A stretch of DNA of 64,000 nt from Desulfogranum mediterraneum DSM 13871 (GTDB lineage: Bacteria > Desulfobacterota > Desulfobulbia > Desulfobulbales > Desulfobulbaceae), in NCBI RefSeq assembly GCF_000429965.1, contig NZ_KE387004.1, positions 127,526 to 191,525 of the forward strand, written 5' to 3'. Below the pieces are notes generated by a model that was given only the letters and a program-made list of their open reading frames with translations, was not told the DNA's origin and ran no database searches. Shown one piece after another: positions 46,500-55,102 of the stretch (the first letter of the stretch is position 1; each line of letters opens with the position of its first letter). Position numbers and translations under genes: made by a program.

Positions 46500-47870
46500 C
46501 TAGAGCTCAGGCGAGCCCTCTGAGGAAGAGGCCCCACGCATCTCCTCCAGGTAGAGGCGGCTGTAATCAAAGACGCTGCCCAGCCGATACATCATGGAGC
46601 GGTGCCCCAGGATCGCCCTGTTCAGCCAGTTATAAAAGCTGTCTGTACGGCTGTAGCCGAGCACAAGGCTCTCCTTGAAGAGTTCCACCCCTTCAGCCAC
46701 GTAGGCGCCATCGGCAAAATCAAAGGGCCCCCTGGTGGTAATGGGACTGACCACCCACTGGATCTGGCGAAACATCAGCTCCACCCACTGGGGATCGAGC
46801 TCTTCAGGGGAATCGTGGAAGGAGAGCCGGGCCAGGAAGTCACGAAGCTTGTCCTGATCCTGAGAGAACATGGCCTCCTCGCTATCCGCCTGTACCTGCC
46901 AGCGCTGGGGAGAAAAACGGCGAAAACAGCCAAAATCCAGGAAGCCCAGGCGGCCGTCAGCCATGAAGATGAAGTTGCCGGGATGCAGGTCCGCATAGAC
47001 CGTCTTGCAGCGGAAGAAGGAACGGACCAGGGCCAGGGAGATCAGGCGGCCGAAATGGTTGCGCTGCTCCTGGCCGGGATCAGCGCCCAGAAAGGCGGGC
47101 AGGTGCTTGCCCGGGAGGTACTCCATGGTCAGCACCCGCTTGGAGCTGTAGTCGGGAAAAGACCTGGGCACCACAATCTCGGTACCCGCAAAGAGCCTCC
47201 GGTTCCGCTCCATGTAGGCGGCCTCGGAGAGGTAGTCGAGCTCACGGCTGAAGACCTCCTTGGCATCGAGGATATGGGCAAAGAGGTAGCGGTAGCTCTC
47301 CTTGAAGCGGATGGTCTTGAGCAAGAGCCCCAGGGTCTTGAAGTCGCTCTCGATGGTGCGAGCCATATCCGGGTACTGGATCTTGACCGCCACCCGGGTG
47401 CCGTCGGCAAGGCGGGCCCGATGCACCTGGCCCAGGGAGGCCGCGGCAAAGGCCTGGCGGTCAAAGGAGGCAAAGAGTTCTTCCGGCTCACGGCCCAGTT
47501 CATCGAGAAAGACCTCCCTGATCAGGGAGTAGTGCATGGGGGGCGCCTCGAACTGGAGGGATTCGAAGATCTCGATCAGCTCCCGGTCCATGACCTGGGG
47601 CAGGTTGGCCAGCAACTGGCCCACCTTCATCACCGCCCCGCGCAGGTAGCCCATGGTGCCGAAGAGCTGGATGGCGGCCTTGAGTTTGGCGCGACTGGCA
47701 GCCAGCTCCTGCTGGTCCTTGGCCAGAAAGTTCTTCTGGATGGCATAGCTGATATAGGTTGCGGCCAGCCGGGCGTTGGTACTGCCCAGACACCAGCTCC
47801 GGATCAGGGACGAGGAGGGAATCCGCCGGCAGGAAATCTTGGTCAGGGAGGTATCGAGGACAGGGTGCAT
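46500..47870 (-). CDS. AarF/ABC1/UbiB family protein kinase-like ATPase
   Basis: A 456-residue member of the ABC1 (ADCK/UbiB) atypical kinase family. Diagnostic motifs: KVGQ at residues 82-85, the Ala-rich loop FAAASLGQVHRA at about 141-152, VAVKIQYP at 160-167 with the ATP lysine, the catalytic YADLHPGNF, and LDFGCF. Family members support ubiquinone synthesis or lipid homeostasis. Here it lies six bases after a TetR gene and next to a lipid-exporter operon, so a lipid-envelope role is as likely as quinone synthesis (inference). It has no C-terminal membrane helices. Confidence 0.88.
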   Translation of the reverse strand: MHPVLDTSLTKISCRRIPSSSLIRSWCLGSTNARLAATYISYAIQKNFLAKDQQELAASRAKLKAAIQLFGTMGYLRGAVMKVGQLLANLPQVMDRELIEIFESLQFEAPPMHYSLIREVFLDELGREPEELFASFDRQAFAAASLGQVHRARLADGTRVAVKIQYPDMARTIESDFKTLGLLLKTIRFKESYRYLFAHILDAKEVFSRELDYLSEAAYMERNRRLFAGTEIVVPRSFPDYSSKRVLTMEYLPGKHLPAFLGADPGQEQRNHFGRLISLALVRSFFRCKTVYADLHPGNFIFMADGRLGFLDFGCFRRFSPQRWQVQADSEEAMFSQDQDKLRDFLARLSFHDSPEELDPQWVELMFRQIQWVVSPITTRGPFDFADGAYVAEGVELFKESLVLGYSRTDSFYNWLNRAILGHRSMMYRLGSVFDYSRLYLEEMRGASSSEGSPEL

Positions 47871-47876
47871 AAGAGG

Positions 47877-48482
47877 CTACACTTCCGGCAGCGAACCGGA
47901 GATGGTTACGGCAAAGACCTTCATGGAGTAGTCGAGCAGGCTGAGGGTGGCCTGCTGATGGCTGGAGGTGTCTTTGGACCAGTGGGCCAGGATCCCCAGG
48001 TAGAGCGACCAGTAGAGGGTGACGGCGATGGACTCGGGAACCAGCTCATAGTGATGCGCAGCCAGGATGGCGGCCACGGTCTCCAGGTGGGCCCGACGGG
48101 CCTGCTCCCCGGCGGGACAGCAGGCCTCCTTGGCAAAGACCGACATCCCGCTCTCCAGGACCGGACCGATGTAGAGCCGGTAGGGCCGCAGTGCCCTGAG
48201 CTCCGAGGCCACCAGCAGAAAGAGCTCCTCCACCAGACTCTCCTCCCCTGCCCTGCGCTCGAGATAGCGTTCCCGCCCCTCTTCCATGGCCTCGGCCACC
48301 ATGGTCATGGCCAGGGTCTCCTTGGAGGGAAAATAGTTGAACAGGGTCCCCTTGGCCATCTTGCAGGCCGTGGAGATATCACGGGTGGTGGTCTTGCCGT
48401 AGCCCTGTTCGCTAAAGAGGCTGGCCGCGACCTGGAGGATCCGTTTCCGGTTCTGTTGTTTGGCTTCTTGGGTGATTCGCAT
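47877..48482 (-). CDS. TetR family transcriptional repressor
   Basis: A 201-residue TetR regulator. The helix-turn-helix is at residues about 13-60 (RILQVAASLFSEQGYGKTTT, then MAKGTLFNYFPSKETL), with an all-helical ligand domain behind. It heads an operon with the AarF-like gene. Two TGAGC-N2-GCTCA palindromes cover the promoter of the neighbouring exporter operon and a degenerate third precedes this gene. It is therefore the likely repressor of the exporter and of itself (inference from position). Confidence 0.92.
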   Translation of the reverse strand: MRITQEAKQQNRKRILQVAASLFSEQGYGKTTTRDISTACKMAKGTLFNYFPSKETLAMTMVAEAMEEGRERYLERRAGEESLVEELFLLVASELRALRPYRLYIGPVLESGMSVFAKEACCPAGEQARRAHLETVAAILAAHHYELVPESIAVTLYWSLYLGILAHWSKDTSSHQQATLSLLDYSMKVFAVTISGSLPEV

Positions 48483-48492
48483 GGCAGTATTT

Positions 48493-48509
48493 TATGACTG
48501 CGCCCAGAT
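48493..48509. promoter_or_regulatory. Degenerate third operator before tetR
   Basis: TATGACTGCGCCCAGAT matches operator 2 at 13 of 17 bases, and both are followed by the same TAGCA. It lies ten bases upstream of the tetR start, fitting autoregulation. Confidence 0.45.
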
Positions 48510-49093
48510 TAGCATACGGACAGCTCCTGGCAAGGAGAAAAGCCGGGCCATACCAGCCAGGCCCTGCTCCCTGCTGGTCCGAATCCAGCCGCTTTCGGAT
48601 TCCTGGCTCCAGAGCAGAGACGACCCTAATTCCGGAAAAAAATCGTTCCCAACCTCTTAAGCTGACACTATTCGGGAAAACAATATCGAAAAAGCCCTGA
48701 TATGCAGCGTCGGTACAATGGGGTCATAGCCCAAGAGGCAGATCCAGAATGCACCCGATGGGGAGAAAACAGGCCTCTCCTACGATTAAGCCTGCCATGC
48801 AGACCCCATTTCGTCGCTCATCCGGAGCAATCAATGGGCGTAACATAGCTGCTTTTAAGGTTGCTCCAATCTCAAGCCAGGGGTATAGCTATATTCCTAT
48901 TCTAAAAATAGACTATTATTCCAGAAAGATAGAAGGAAAATCGTTACCCCAAAACCAGGCGGAGCCATTGCAGGCAAAGAAGAGTTTCTCTTTGCCGGGC
49001 TGCCCCCTGCTCCCCTGTGGGCAGGCATTCCCTGGGGAGTCGCCCCAAAAGGCATGGTACGTCTATTAAACGTTAATTGTCCAAAAATACAGT
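48510..49093. other. Left boundary zone of the AT-rich island, no gene
   Basis: No supported gene. The base composition turns from GC-rich to AT-rich in steps between about 48,830 and 49,060. No tRNA, integrase or direct-repeat attachment site is visible here. Confidence 0.5.
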
Positions 49094-49407
49094 ATGTATT
49101 TTCTCAAAAATACACCATGGCAGCTTGCTATCGTTTTGTATATTACTTCGGTAATGCTAGGGATATATATAGGTACACCAATTACTGTAAAATATTATCA
49201 GTTATCAATACCAAGTGAAACAAATCAACTTTTTACACTACTGGTAACTTATTTTTTCACTATTTATTATCCTTATGTGTTGCCACTACTACAGGATATA
49301 CGTTTACAAGATCAAGGAAGAACTATTTAATTAAGTTTGGGTATATGGTTGCCTGTATATTGTTAATACCAACAATTTTCTTTAATATTGAGATTTTTAA
49401 CTATTAA
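49094..49407 (+). pseudogene. Small membrane protein, probably frameshifted
   Basis: The open frame from ATG 49094 gives 78 residues with two hydrophobic helices (LAIVLYITSVMLGIYIG and LLVTYFFTIYYPYVLPLL) and then runs into a hydrophilic tail and stop at 49330. From about 49,300 another frame continues without break to 49407. It encodes a third helix (YMVACILLIPTIFF) with the same AT-rich codon use. One indel would join the two into a protein of roughly 100 residues. Either it is a broken three-helix membrane protein or the 78-residue form is genuine. No family is recognised. It is 242 bases upstream of the STAND NTPase. Confidence 0.45.
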
Positions 49408-49572
49408 AACTACAAACAATTACTAATTAATAGAAAAAACTATTAATTAGTTTAGACATAGCTTCACTATTGCTTCATTTCGTTTTGATAAATTTACTAA
49501 AGTTCGCTGGACAACTAAATATCATATAAAAAAATCTATTCAAGATAATATAACTCATTGCTAAGGATCACG

Positions 49573-51921
49573 ATGAATTCATTACCTAGTTGGCTAAAGA
49601 CAGAACAAGATATTAAAAGATTCTTCGAACTACTAAACTTCGAAGTCAAAGAGATAAGTATCGAAGGCGCACAAATTGATTTGATTGCGGAAAAATATGA
49701 TGATATAGGAATTGATAAAAATATATATATTATTGAAATCACCACAGAGTATGTAGGCAAAGACAAGGGCTCAAAAGATTGTCAAAAACTGTTATTAGGA
49801 GCAAAAAAATACCATAATGCAAAAATGCTATTAATTTCAACAAAAGGTTTTACCGATGATCAAACAGCAATTCTAAAAGAACTAGATATTCACCCTTTAC
49901 TTTACTCTGATCTAGAAGCAAGCAAATTACCATTGAGAAAATATGCCCTAAACATGTTAAGCAATATAGATGAAGAGAGCCAATCACGCAAAGATGTTGG
50001 CTATATTTCTAGATTCTATGTTGATCCAGAATTTAGCATTGAAGAAAAAACTATATTTTCTCAGGAATGGCTCGATACTTTTTTAAATTCTTCAAAACCA
50101 ATACTATGGGCTTTATTGGCGGATTTAGGAAGTGGCAAAACAACTGCACTTGAACACTTATTAGAAATTGGCTGCAAAAAGTTTCTTGATGACTCTTCAA
50201 ATTCTCCTGTACCTCTTTACATTCCACTAGGAAAATACAAACAACATAGTGGTGATCTAGAACAAATGATAATGAACGAGCTCAAGAATAATGGAATAAC
50301 TGACTATCCGTCAACATTTACAAAGCATTTGATAAAAAAAAGACGCATATTATTACTTCTAGATGGACTAGATGAAGTTCATCCAATCCAAAACAGTGAT
50401 GACATCCTTGATACAGTTACTAATCTGCTTGAAAATATTGGTAGAGATGCTGTTTCGATTATTAGTTCACGCAAACAATTTTTTGAAACAAATCAAGCTG
50501 AATTAGCCATGTTTGGCCCATATACTGCTGAAAAACTAGGTAGCATTCAAATTGGTTTAGAAAAAATTTTTAGGAACCACCCCACTTCTGCAATTGTAAA
50601 CATTAAACCGTTTGATCGTAAAATGATTGATACATATCTGTTTAAACGATGCAATATGGACAAAGCAGAAATAGATGACCTTTTTGTAAAATATTATGGT
50701 TTTGACAAGCTTGCGACCACCCCTGTCCTTCTATCGATGATAGCTACAACTATTGAAGAAAAATTAACAAATTTCTCCGATAAAATTACATTTCCATTAA
50801 TTGCGCTATACGCAGCATACACAAACAGATGGATAGAAAGAGATGTACAAAGAACTAAATTGAAAAAATCAATAAGACTCAACTTTAGTGAAAAACTTGC
50901 AGAGCACATGATTACAAACTCAAAAGATTCAGAAGACTGGAGATACTTAAAAGAACTGTTAATGCAGGATGATGACTGGAGTGAATCACGCCTGAAAGAC
51001 GAAGAAATTGATCTAGATATAAGAAAATCAGGATTTTTAATTAGAGACTATGATAATAAATATAAATTTATACATAGAAGTATCATGGAATTTTTGGCTG
51101 CCAGGAAAGAAATAAAAAACTTACTAAACGGAGACAAAATCAGCTATTTCCGCACGGATGGTTATAAAATGTTTTTAGAGCAATTAGTGGGTTTACATTG
51201 GCTTGAAAACAATCAAACACCTTTTCAAGTTCACTCATGGGATGAAGGCAGAGGGAAAGATGCTATAAATTCTCAGATATTATTGCTTTCAGGTGCAAGT
51301 CAGCACTTTGATAAAAATGTAAATTTTCTTGTACCTAAAAAGATTACTATAGATACAGCTACAACGTGGAACAGAGTAAATTTTATCAAGTCAAATCTTA
51401 AAGTAATTGATGCATTTATCAAATTCAAGAATTGTTCAGTTGACAATTCTCGAATAGTTCTTGATGGTTCTTCTGCATTATACTTTGACAACTCGGTCAT
51501 CGAGCACAGTAATATTTTTATTGGTGAATCTGTAAATTTAAATGAAACAAGTTTCGATCTCGCTCCACATCAACTCAACCTATTTAATAAAAAATATTTC
51601 TGGGATATGGCGTATCTACATGACCAAGGAAACACCATTAATTATAAAAAATCCACTTTTACCCTTTCGTATAAAAAACTGGAAAAACTAGCTCTTTCAC
51701 TTCACTATTTACGAGATAATATTGAGATAGATAACTATGCCAAAAGCACCAGATCACAAGAACTATTAGAAATAATTCCAATTTTGAAAAAGCACAAAAT
51801 TGTAGAGATATTTAAAATTGCAAATAAAGAGCGATATAAAATTACAAAAGATGGCCTTTCGTTAAAAACAAACCCAGATACAAACATCGAGAAAATAGAA
51901 AAAATCATGAAGGATATGTAA
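49573..51921 (+). CDS. NACHT-class STAND NTPase with nuclease-like N-terminus (candidate phage-defence sensor)
   Basis: A 782-residue protein with four parts. Residues 1 to about 115 resemble Mrr/PD-(D/E)xK restriction folds (EGAQIDLIAEK with Asp36, then YIIEIT with Glu55; the usual Lys after the Glu is Thr). Residues about 165-420 are a NACHT NTPase: Walker A LADLGSGKTT (Lys189), Walker B ILLLLDGLDE (Asp264, Glu268), and ISSRKQF as sensor. A helical and winged-helix region follows (FIHRSIMEFLAARKEI). The C-terminus has short beta repeats resembling pentapeptide/beta-helix, then a winged-helix-like end. AAGGA lies before ATG 49573, which replaces an upstream TTG. Codons are AT-rich, unlike both flanks, which suggests transfer. 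Confidence 0.8.
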   Translation: MNSLPSWLKTEQDIKRFFELLNFEVKEISIEGAQIDLIAEKYDDIGIDKNIYIIEITTEYVGKDKGSKDCQKLLLGAKKYHNAKMLLISTKGFTDDQTAILKELDIHPLLYSDLEASKLPLRKYALNMLSNIDEESQSRKDVGYISRFYVDPEFSIEEKTIFSQEWLDTFLNSSKPILWALLADLGSGKTTALEHLLEIGCKKFLDDSSNSPVPLYIPLGKYKQHSGDLEQMIMNELKNNGITDYPSTFTKHLIKKRRILLLLDGLDEVHPIQNSDDILDTVTNLLENIGRDAVSIISSRKQFFETNQAELAMFGPYTAEKLGSIQIGLEKIFRNHPTSAIVNIKPFDRKMIDTYLFKRCNMDKAEIDDLFVKYYGFDKLATTPVLLSMIATTIEEKLTNFSDKITFPLIALYAAYTNRWIERDVQRTKLKKSIRLNFSEKLAEHMITNSKDSEDWRYLKELLMQDDDWSESRLKDEEIDLDIRKSGFLIRDYDNKYKFIHRSIMEFLAARKEIKNLLNGDKISYFRTDGYKMFLEQLVGLHWLENNQTPFQVHSWDEGRGKDAINSQILLLSGASQHFDKNVNFLVPKKITIDTATTWNRVNFIKSNLKVIDAFIKFKNCSVDNSRIVLDGSSALYFDNSVIEHSNIFIGESVNLNETSFDLAPHQLNLFNKKYFWDMAYLHDQGNTINYKKSTFTLSYKKLEKLALSLHYLRDNIEIDNYAKSTRSQELLEIIPILKKHKIVEIFKIANKERYKITKDGLSLKTNPDTNIEKIEKIMKDM

Positions 51922-52198
51922 AAATTCACATAATAAATCTCAGGATCCTATAAAAAAATTGAGGATTGCTTTTTGATTGTTCATTTCAAACGTTATGCAC
52001 GAAAGGTAATTATGGAAACACGAGAGAACATATGCAAAAGTTGGCACGGCGGACACGGGGTCGGACCACGCTATTCGCTTAATACTATACGACAAAAAGA
52101 AACACCTCTTCATGTAGCCATTTGCTTTCACCAGAGCGACAAAGCCATTTTGACAACAAAAGAGTTTGTCAGTTGCCTTCATGATTAGAACTTGCGCG
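51922..52198. other. AT-rich tail of the island
   Basis: A possible 58-codon frame at 52012-52188 (plus) has AAAGG five bases before its ATG, but its product is not recognisable and may be a gene remnant. Nothing else is supported. Confidence 0.3.
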
Positions 52199-52255
52199 GA
52201 AATTCCGGGGACAGGATATCTAGCCCAACCGAATTACGTATCCTCTCCCCCGGAA
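52199..52255. repeat. REP-like imperfect hairpin at the island edge
   Basis: TTCCGGGGACAGGAT (52203-52217) pairs with ATCCTCTCCCCCGGAA (52240-52255) across about 22 bases. AATTCCGGGGACA is a motif often seen next to REP-associated Y1 transposases (from memory of such elements). Base composition switches back to GC-rich exactly here. Confidence 0.6.
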
Positions 52256-52349
52256 CCCCCAGCCAGAAAAAATCTCTATCACCGATAAAGATTGCAGGTG
52301 CGAGTTTCTCAAACAAAAAGTGTGTGTAGGGAGGGGGGGTGCGAGGTGA

Positions 52350-52559
52350 CGTCAGAGGTGGCTCCGTTCGTTTCTCGAGCACCTGGGATATACCGCCCTT
52401 GACCAGTGGCTTGTGGTGGGAAAGCACCACCACAACCAGGAAATAAACAAAAACGGACGACTGGGCAACATCGAGGACCGCCCCAATGCAGCAGATCTCC
52501 TGGCCATTGAAAACAGGGTAAAGGGAATCGTGGACGCATTGAGCGCCTGGACGGCATGA
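52350..52559 (+). pseudogene. C-terminal gene remnant (5' truncated)
   Basis: A 69-residue frame without a usable start lies directly before the methyltransferase. It reads like protein (GYTALDQWLVVGKHHHNQEI, then LLAIENRVKGIVDALSAWTA) and uses GC-rich host codons. It is cut off at its 5' side about 95 bases after the island-edge hairpin. I do not recognise the family. The simplest reading is a host gene truncated when the island arrived. Confidence 0.45.
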
Positions 52560-52592
52560 TATACTCTTGAACCAGCAGAGGGAGAAAAGACG

Positions 52593-53438
52593 ATGACACA
52601 AACAGCGATGAGCACGGAGCAGGCCCTTGGTTACTGGAACCAGAAGGCCCAATTCTTTGCATCCGCAAAGCGAAAGCAGCAAAACAGGCGCATGGCCGAC
52701 CTCTATGATAAGGGCTGCTGGCGGTATATCGAACCGCTGCTGCCCCCAAGAGACGGGGGCACAATCCTGGAAGCCGGGTGCGGCACAGGAAGGTGGGTGT
52801 ATCGCCTGGCCCCGATGGGGTATAATCTGGAACTCACGGATTTTTCCGACGAGATGATCCGCCACGCAAAGGCCATGGTCAACCGGCAGGGGCTCGGGGG
52901 AAGCGTTACCGGCTACCATGTTCTGGACATCTGTGATATGGCTGCCCTTGGAGACAACTCCTTTGATCTGGTGTTGGCCCTGGGCATGCCCCTCTCCCTG
53001 TGCAGGAATCCAAAACAGGCTGTTTCCGAGATGTTCAGGATAACAAAGCCCGGGGGCCATGTGGTATGCGATACCATGAACCGGTTTCGAAAGGCCCTTG
53101 ACCTGGCCCAAAAAAACGACCTGGCCCAATTTTTCAATGTTCTCAACAAGGGAAAAGTGGTTGCAGAATCCGGGCTGCCCCAGACCTGTTTCAGCCCCGC
53201 AGAACTCGAGGCCCTGTTTCGGACACAGGGGTTCAAGCCGTGTAAAACCGCGGCCATCACTCCATTTCTAGAGCTTCCGCCCTCAAAGAAGCAGGTGGAG
53301 ATGCTGGATGATGACCAGATGTTCAGCCAGATGGACAAGGCTTTTCACACCTTTGCTGAGGAGCCTTGGGTTCTCGGGTTGACAAGCCGACTCCTGTTGG
53401 TCGCACAAAGACCAAGCACAGCAAGCCACCGATCATGA
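52593..53438 (+). CDS. Class I SAM-dependent methyltransferase
   Basis: A 281-residue soluble methyltransferase with motif I ILEAGCGTGRWVYRLAPMGY, motif II after it (LELTDFSDEMIRHAK) and motif IV NSFDLVLALGMPLSL. The C-terminal part (LEALFRTQGFKP) is typical of small-molecule methylases of the UbiE/Methyltransf_11 group. The substrate is unknown. It follows the truncated gene by 33 bases and is convergent with the AEC transporter. GGGAG-like bases precede the ATG. Confidence 0.82.
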   Translation: MTQTAMSTEQALGYWNQKAQFFASAKRKQQNRRMADLYDKGCWRYIEPLLPPRDGGTILEAGCGTGRWVYRLAPMGYNLELTDFSDEMIRHAKAMVNRQGLGGSVTGYHVLDICDMAALGDNSFDLVLALGMPLSLCRNPKQAVSEMFRITKPGGHVVCDTMNRFRKALDLAQKNDLAQFFNVLNKGKVVAESGLPQTCFSPAELEALFRTQGFKPCKTAAITPFLELPPSKKQVEMLDDDQMFSQMDKAFHTFAEEPWVLGLTSRLLLVAQRPSTASHRS

Positions 53439-53671
53439 CCCCTTACAGACACCTGGCCCCAGGACCGCCATGGCCTGGCTGATGCCCCTTAGCGCAGTCG
53501 CCACCGCCTTCATGACCAAATCGCCACTCAATCGATATTCCGCGAAATTTCCCAATCCATTACCATGGAGATGGGCCAGGCCCCTTTCGCCTTCAGCATC
53601 GCCTCCCTGTTCTACTCTGCAACCTTTTGCTTTATCGCTCCGGTTGCCGATACGGTAGATCTGCCAAGATT
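53439..53671. other. Intergenic, no gene
   Basis: Part of a roughly 640-base gap between the methyltransferase and the AEC transporter. The gap holds an 8-bp tandem repeat and a dispersed TIR repeat but no gene I can support. Confidence 0.5.
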
Positions 53672-53712
53672 GGCCATCGGGCCATCGGGCCATCGGGCCA
53701 TCGGGCCATCGG
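53672..53712 (+). repeat. 8-bp tandem repeat, five units
   Basis: GGCCATCG is repeated five times head to tail without error. It is a slippage-prone microsatellite in non-coding DNA. Confidence 0.95.
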
Positions 53713-53746
53713 AAAATCATCAGGGCTCAGACCACTTTTTTTGTTT

Positions 53747-53890
53747 AGGGTATCTTGAACAATTAGATTTTTCGATCAAGGTCAAGGCGCGAGATCCAAT
53801 TTCAGTGGAGGCATACTGCCGAAATCCCGAGACTAAAATTGTGACCGCAACGCTGAGGTTGGAAGAAAAGGCCATTATTCAAGGTAGCCT
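53747..53890 (+). repeat. Dispersed 145-bp TIR repeat, copy 3
   Basis: The ends are AGGGTATCTTGAACAATT and ATTATTCAAGGTAGCCT, with the inner TTTTCGATCAAGGTCAAGGC and GGTTGGAAGAAAAGG blocks. The middle is more diverged than in copies 1 and 2. Confidence 0.75.
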
Positions 53891-54074
53891 TCAGCCTTTA
53901 CCCGCTCCCGTGCTGTGAACATATTGGGAGGTGACAATATCCGCTCCAACAGGCCTTCTTTGAAATGAGGCCACGGGGAAGAGATAGGCCAAGGGAGCAA
54001 AGGCTCCTGCCGCCTCTGTCGGTTGGAAAAGATTTCGATATACTCCGTGATTTCCTGTTTCGCCTCTCGACGGC

Positions 54075-55028
54075 TCAGCCTGCGATCCAGAAAACGCCCA
54101 GGATCGTGACGCAACTCAGGACAGTGGTGGCCAGGAGCAGGGCCGAGGCAAGGGAGGCGTCCCCGCCGTAACGGCGCAGGAAGACCACCCCCAACACCGC
54201 AGGCGGCATGGCACCAAGCAGAACCAGCACATCCTTCCAGAGTCTTTCAAATCCCATACAATCGGCCACCATGGAGAGCATCAGGGGTTTGAGCAAAAGT
54301 TTGATCGCGACCACAATCACCAGCATCCCGAGACACTGCCTGAGATTGGGAACCTTGAACATCAGCCCCACGGCAATGAGCGCCAGGGGCGTCAGGGCCT
54401 GGCTGAGGACGTGGCAGACATCAAGCAGGGGTTTCACAAAGGCGTTTTCCCCTCCTGGCAACCCCAGGGGTTGCCAGGCCAAACCAAGGAGCAGGGCAAA
54501 GAAGACGGGCGACTTGAAAAACCCCAGCGAGGCGCTGATGTTTTCCCGGAACGAGACGCCGGAACTGCCGAAATAGGCCGCCAGCATTGGGCCGAGAATG
54601 AAGATGGGATAGCCCACCCCCACCTCGGAGATGAGCACGGCCTCGGTCATGGCCTGCGGGCTCTGGGGATAGAGCTGCATGATAATCGCGTATCCCAGAA
54701 AGGTGGAGGAGCCGAAAGCCGCACAGAAGATCACGGCGCCCTTTTCCAGTCTGGAGAGGCGGAACATTGTCCCCACGCCCCAGGCCAGGGCGATGCAAGA
54801 GAGCTCGGCCCCAAGCATTACCAGGGCGGGCTGCAGAGACTTCAGGGAGATGGTGCTGGTGGCGAGGTTCACAAAGACCACGGCCGGCAGGCACAGTTCC
54901 GTGACAATACGCGCAAGCGTGAGCGAATGTGCCTCCTCCAGGATGCCGCGGTGCCTCAGATACAGGGCCAGGAGATAGACAACAACCAGGCTGGTAATGG
55001 CCTGACTAAGGCTGACAAACAGGTTCAT
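54075..55028 (-). CDS. AEC family transporter (auxin efflux carrier-like)
   Basis: A 317-residue membrane protein with about ten helices in two halves. It begins ITSLVVVYLLALYLRHRGIL and has the conserved LCLPAVVFVNLATS and FGSSTFLGYAIIMQLY segments. Bacterial AEC proteins carry malate, malonate or related carboxylates. The neighbouring gene 74 bases upstream on the same strand is an isocitrate lyase/PEP mutase-family enzyme, so dicarboxylate or tricarboxylate uptake feeding that enzyme is plausible (inference). Confidence 0.87.
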   Translation of the reverse strand: MNLFVSLSQAITSLVVVYLLALYLRHRGILEEAHSLTLARIVTELCLPAVVFVNLATSTISLKSLQPALVMLGAELSCIALAWGVGTMFRLSRLEKGAVIFCAAFGSSTFLGYAIIMQLYPQSPQAMTEAVLISEVGVGYPIFILGPMLAAYFGSSGVSFRENISASLGFFKSPVFFALLLGLAWQPLGLPGGENAFVKPLLDVCHVLSQALTPLALIAVGLMFKVPNLRQCLGMLVIVVAIKLLLKPLMLSMVADCMGFERLWKDVLVLLGAMPPAVLGVVFLRRYGGDASLASALLLATTVLSCVTILGVFWIAG

Positions 55029-55102
55029 TGGATATCCCGGGAAAGAGGTTCAGGGCACGGTCTGGTCGCGGGCTGGCAGAGGAATCGATGACAGCAGGCC
55101 GC

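Noticed and set aside
46602-48497. 631-codon plus-strand frame opposite the AarF and TetR genes
   Set aside because: It spans two well-supported minus-strand genes and shows only mirror composition.
52012-52188. 58-codon frame after the STAND gene as a dedicated partner gene
   Set aside because: Despite a fair ribosome binding site, the product has no recognisable features and the region looks like decayed DNA; left only as a low-confidence note.
48510-52560. Prophage or integrative element around the AT-rich island
   Set aside because: No integrase, recombinase, phage structural gene or tRNA-derived attachment site is visible at either edge; a simple transferred gene block fits better.
53433-53720. 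Minus-strand frame beginning MIFRWPDGPMARWPDG
   Set aside because: Its N-terminus is just the translated 8-bp tandem repeat; the rest has no coding character.
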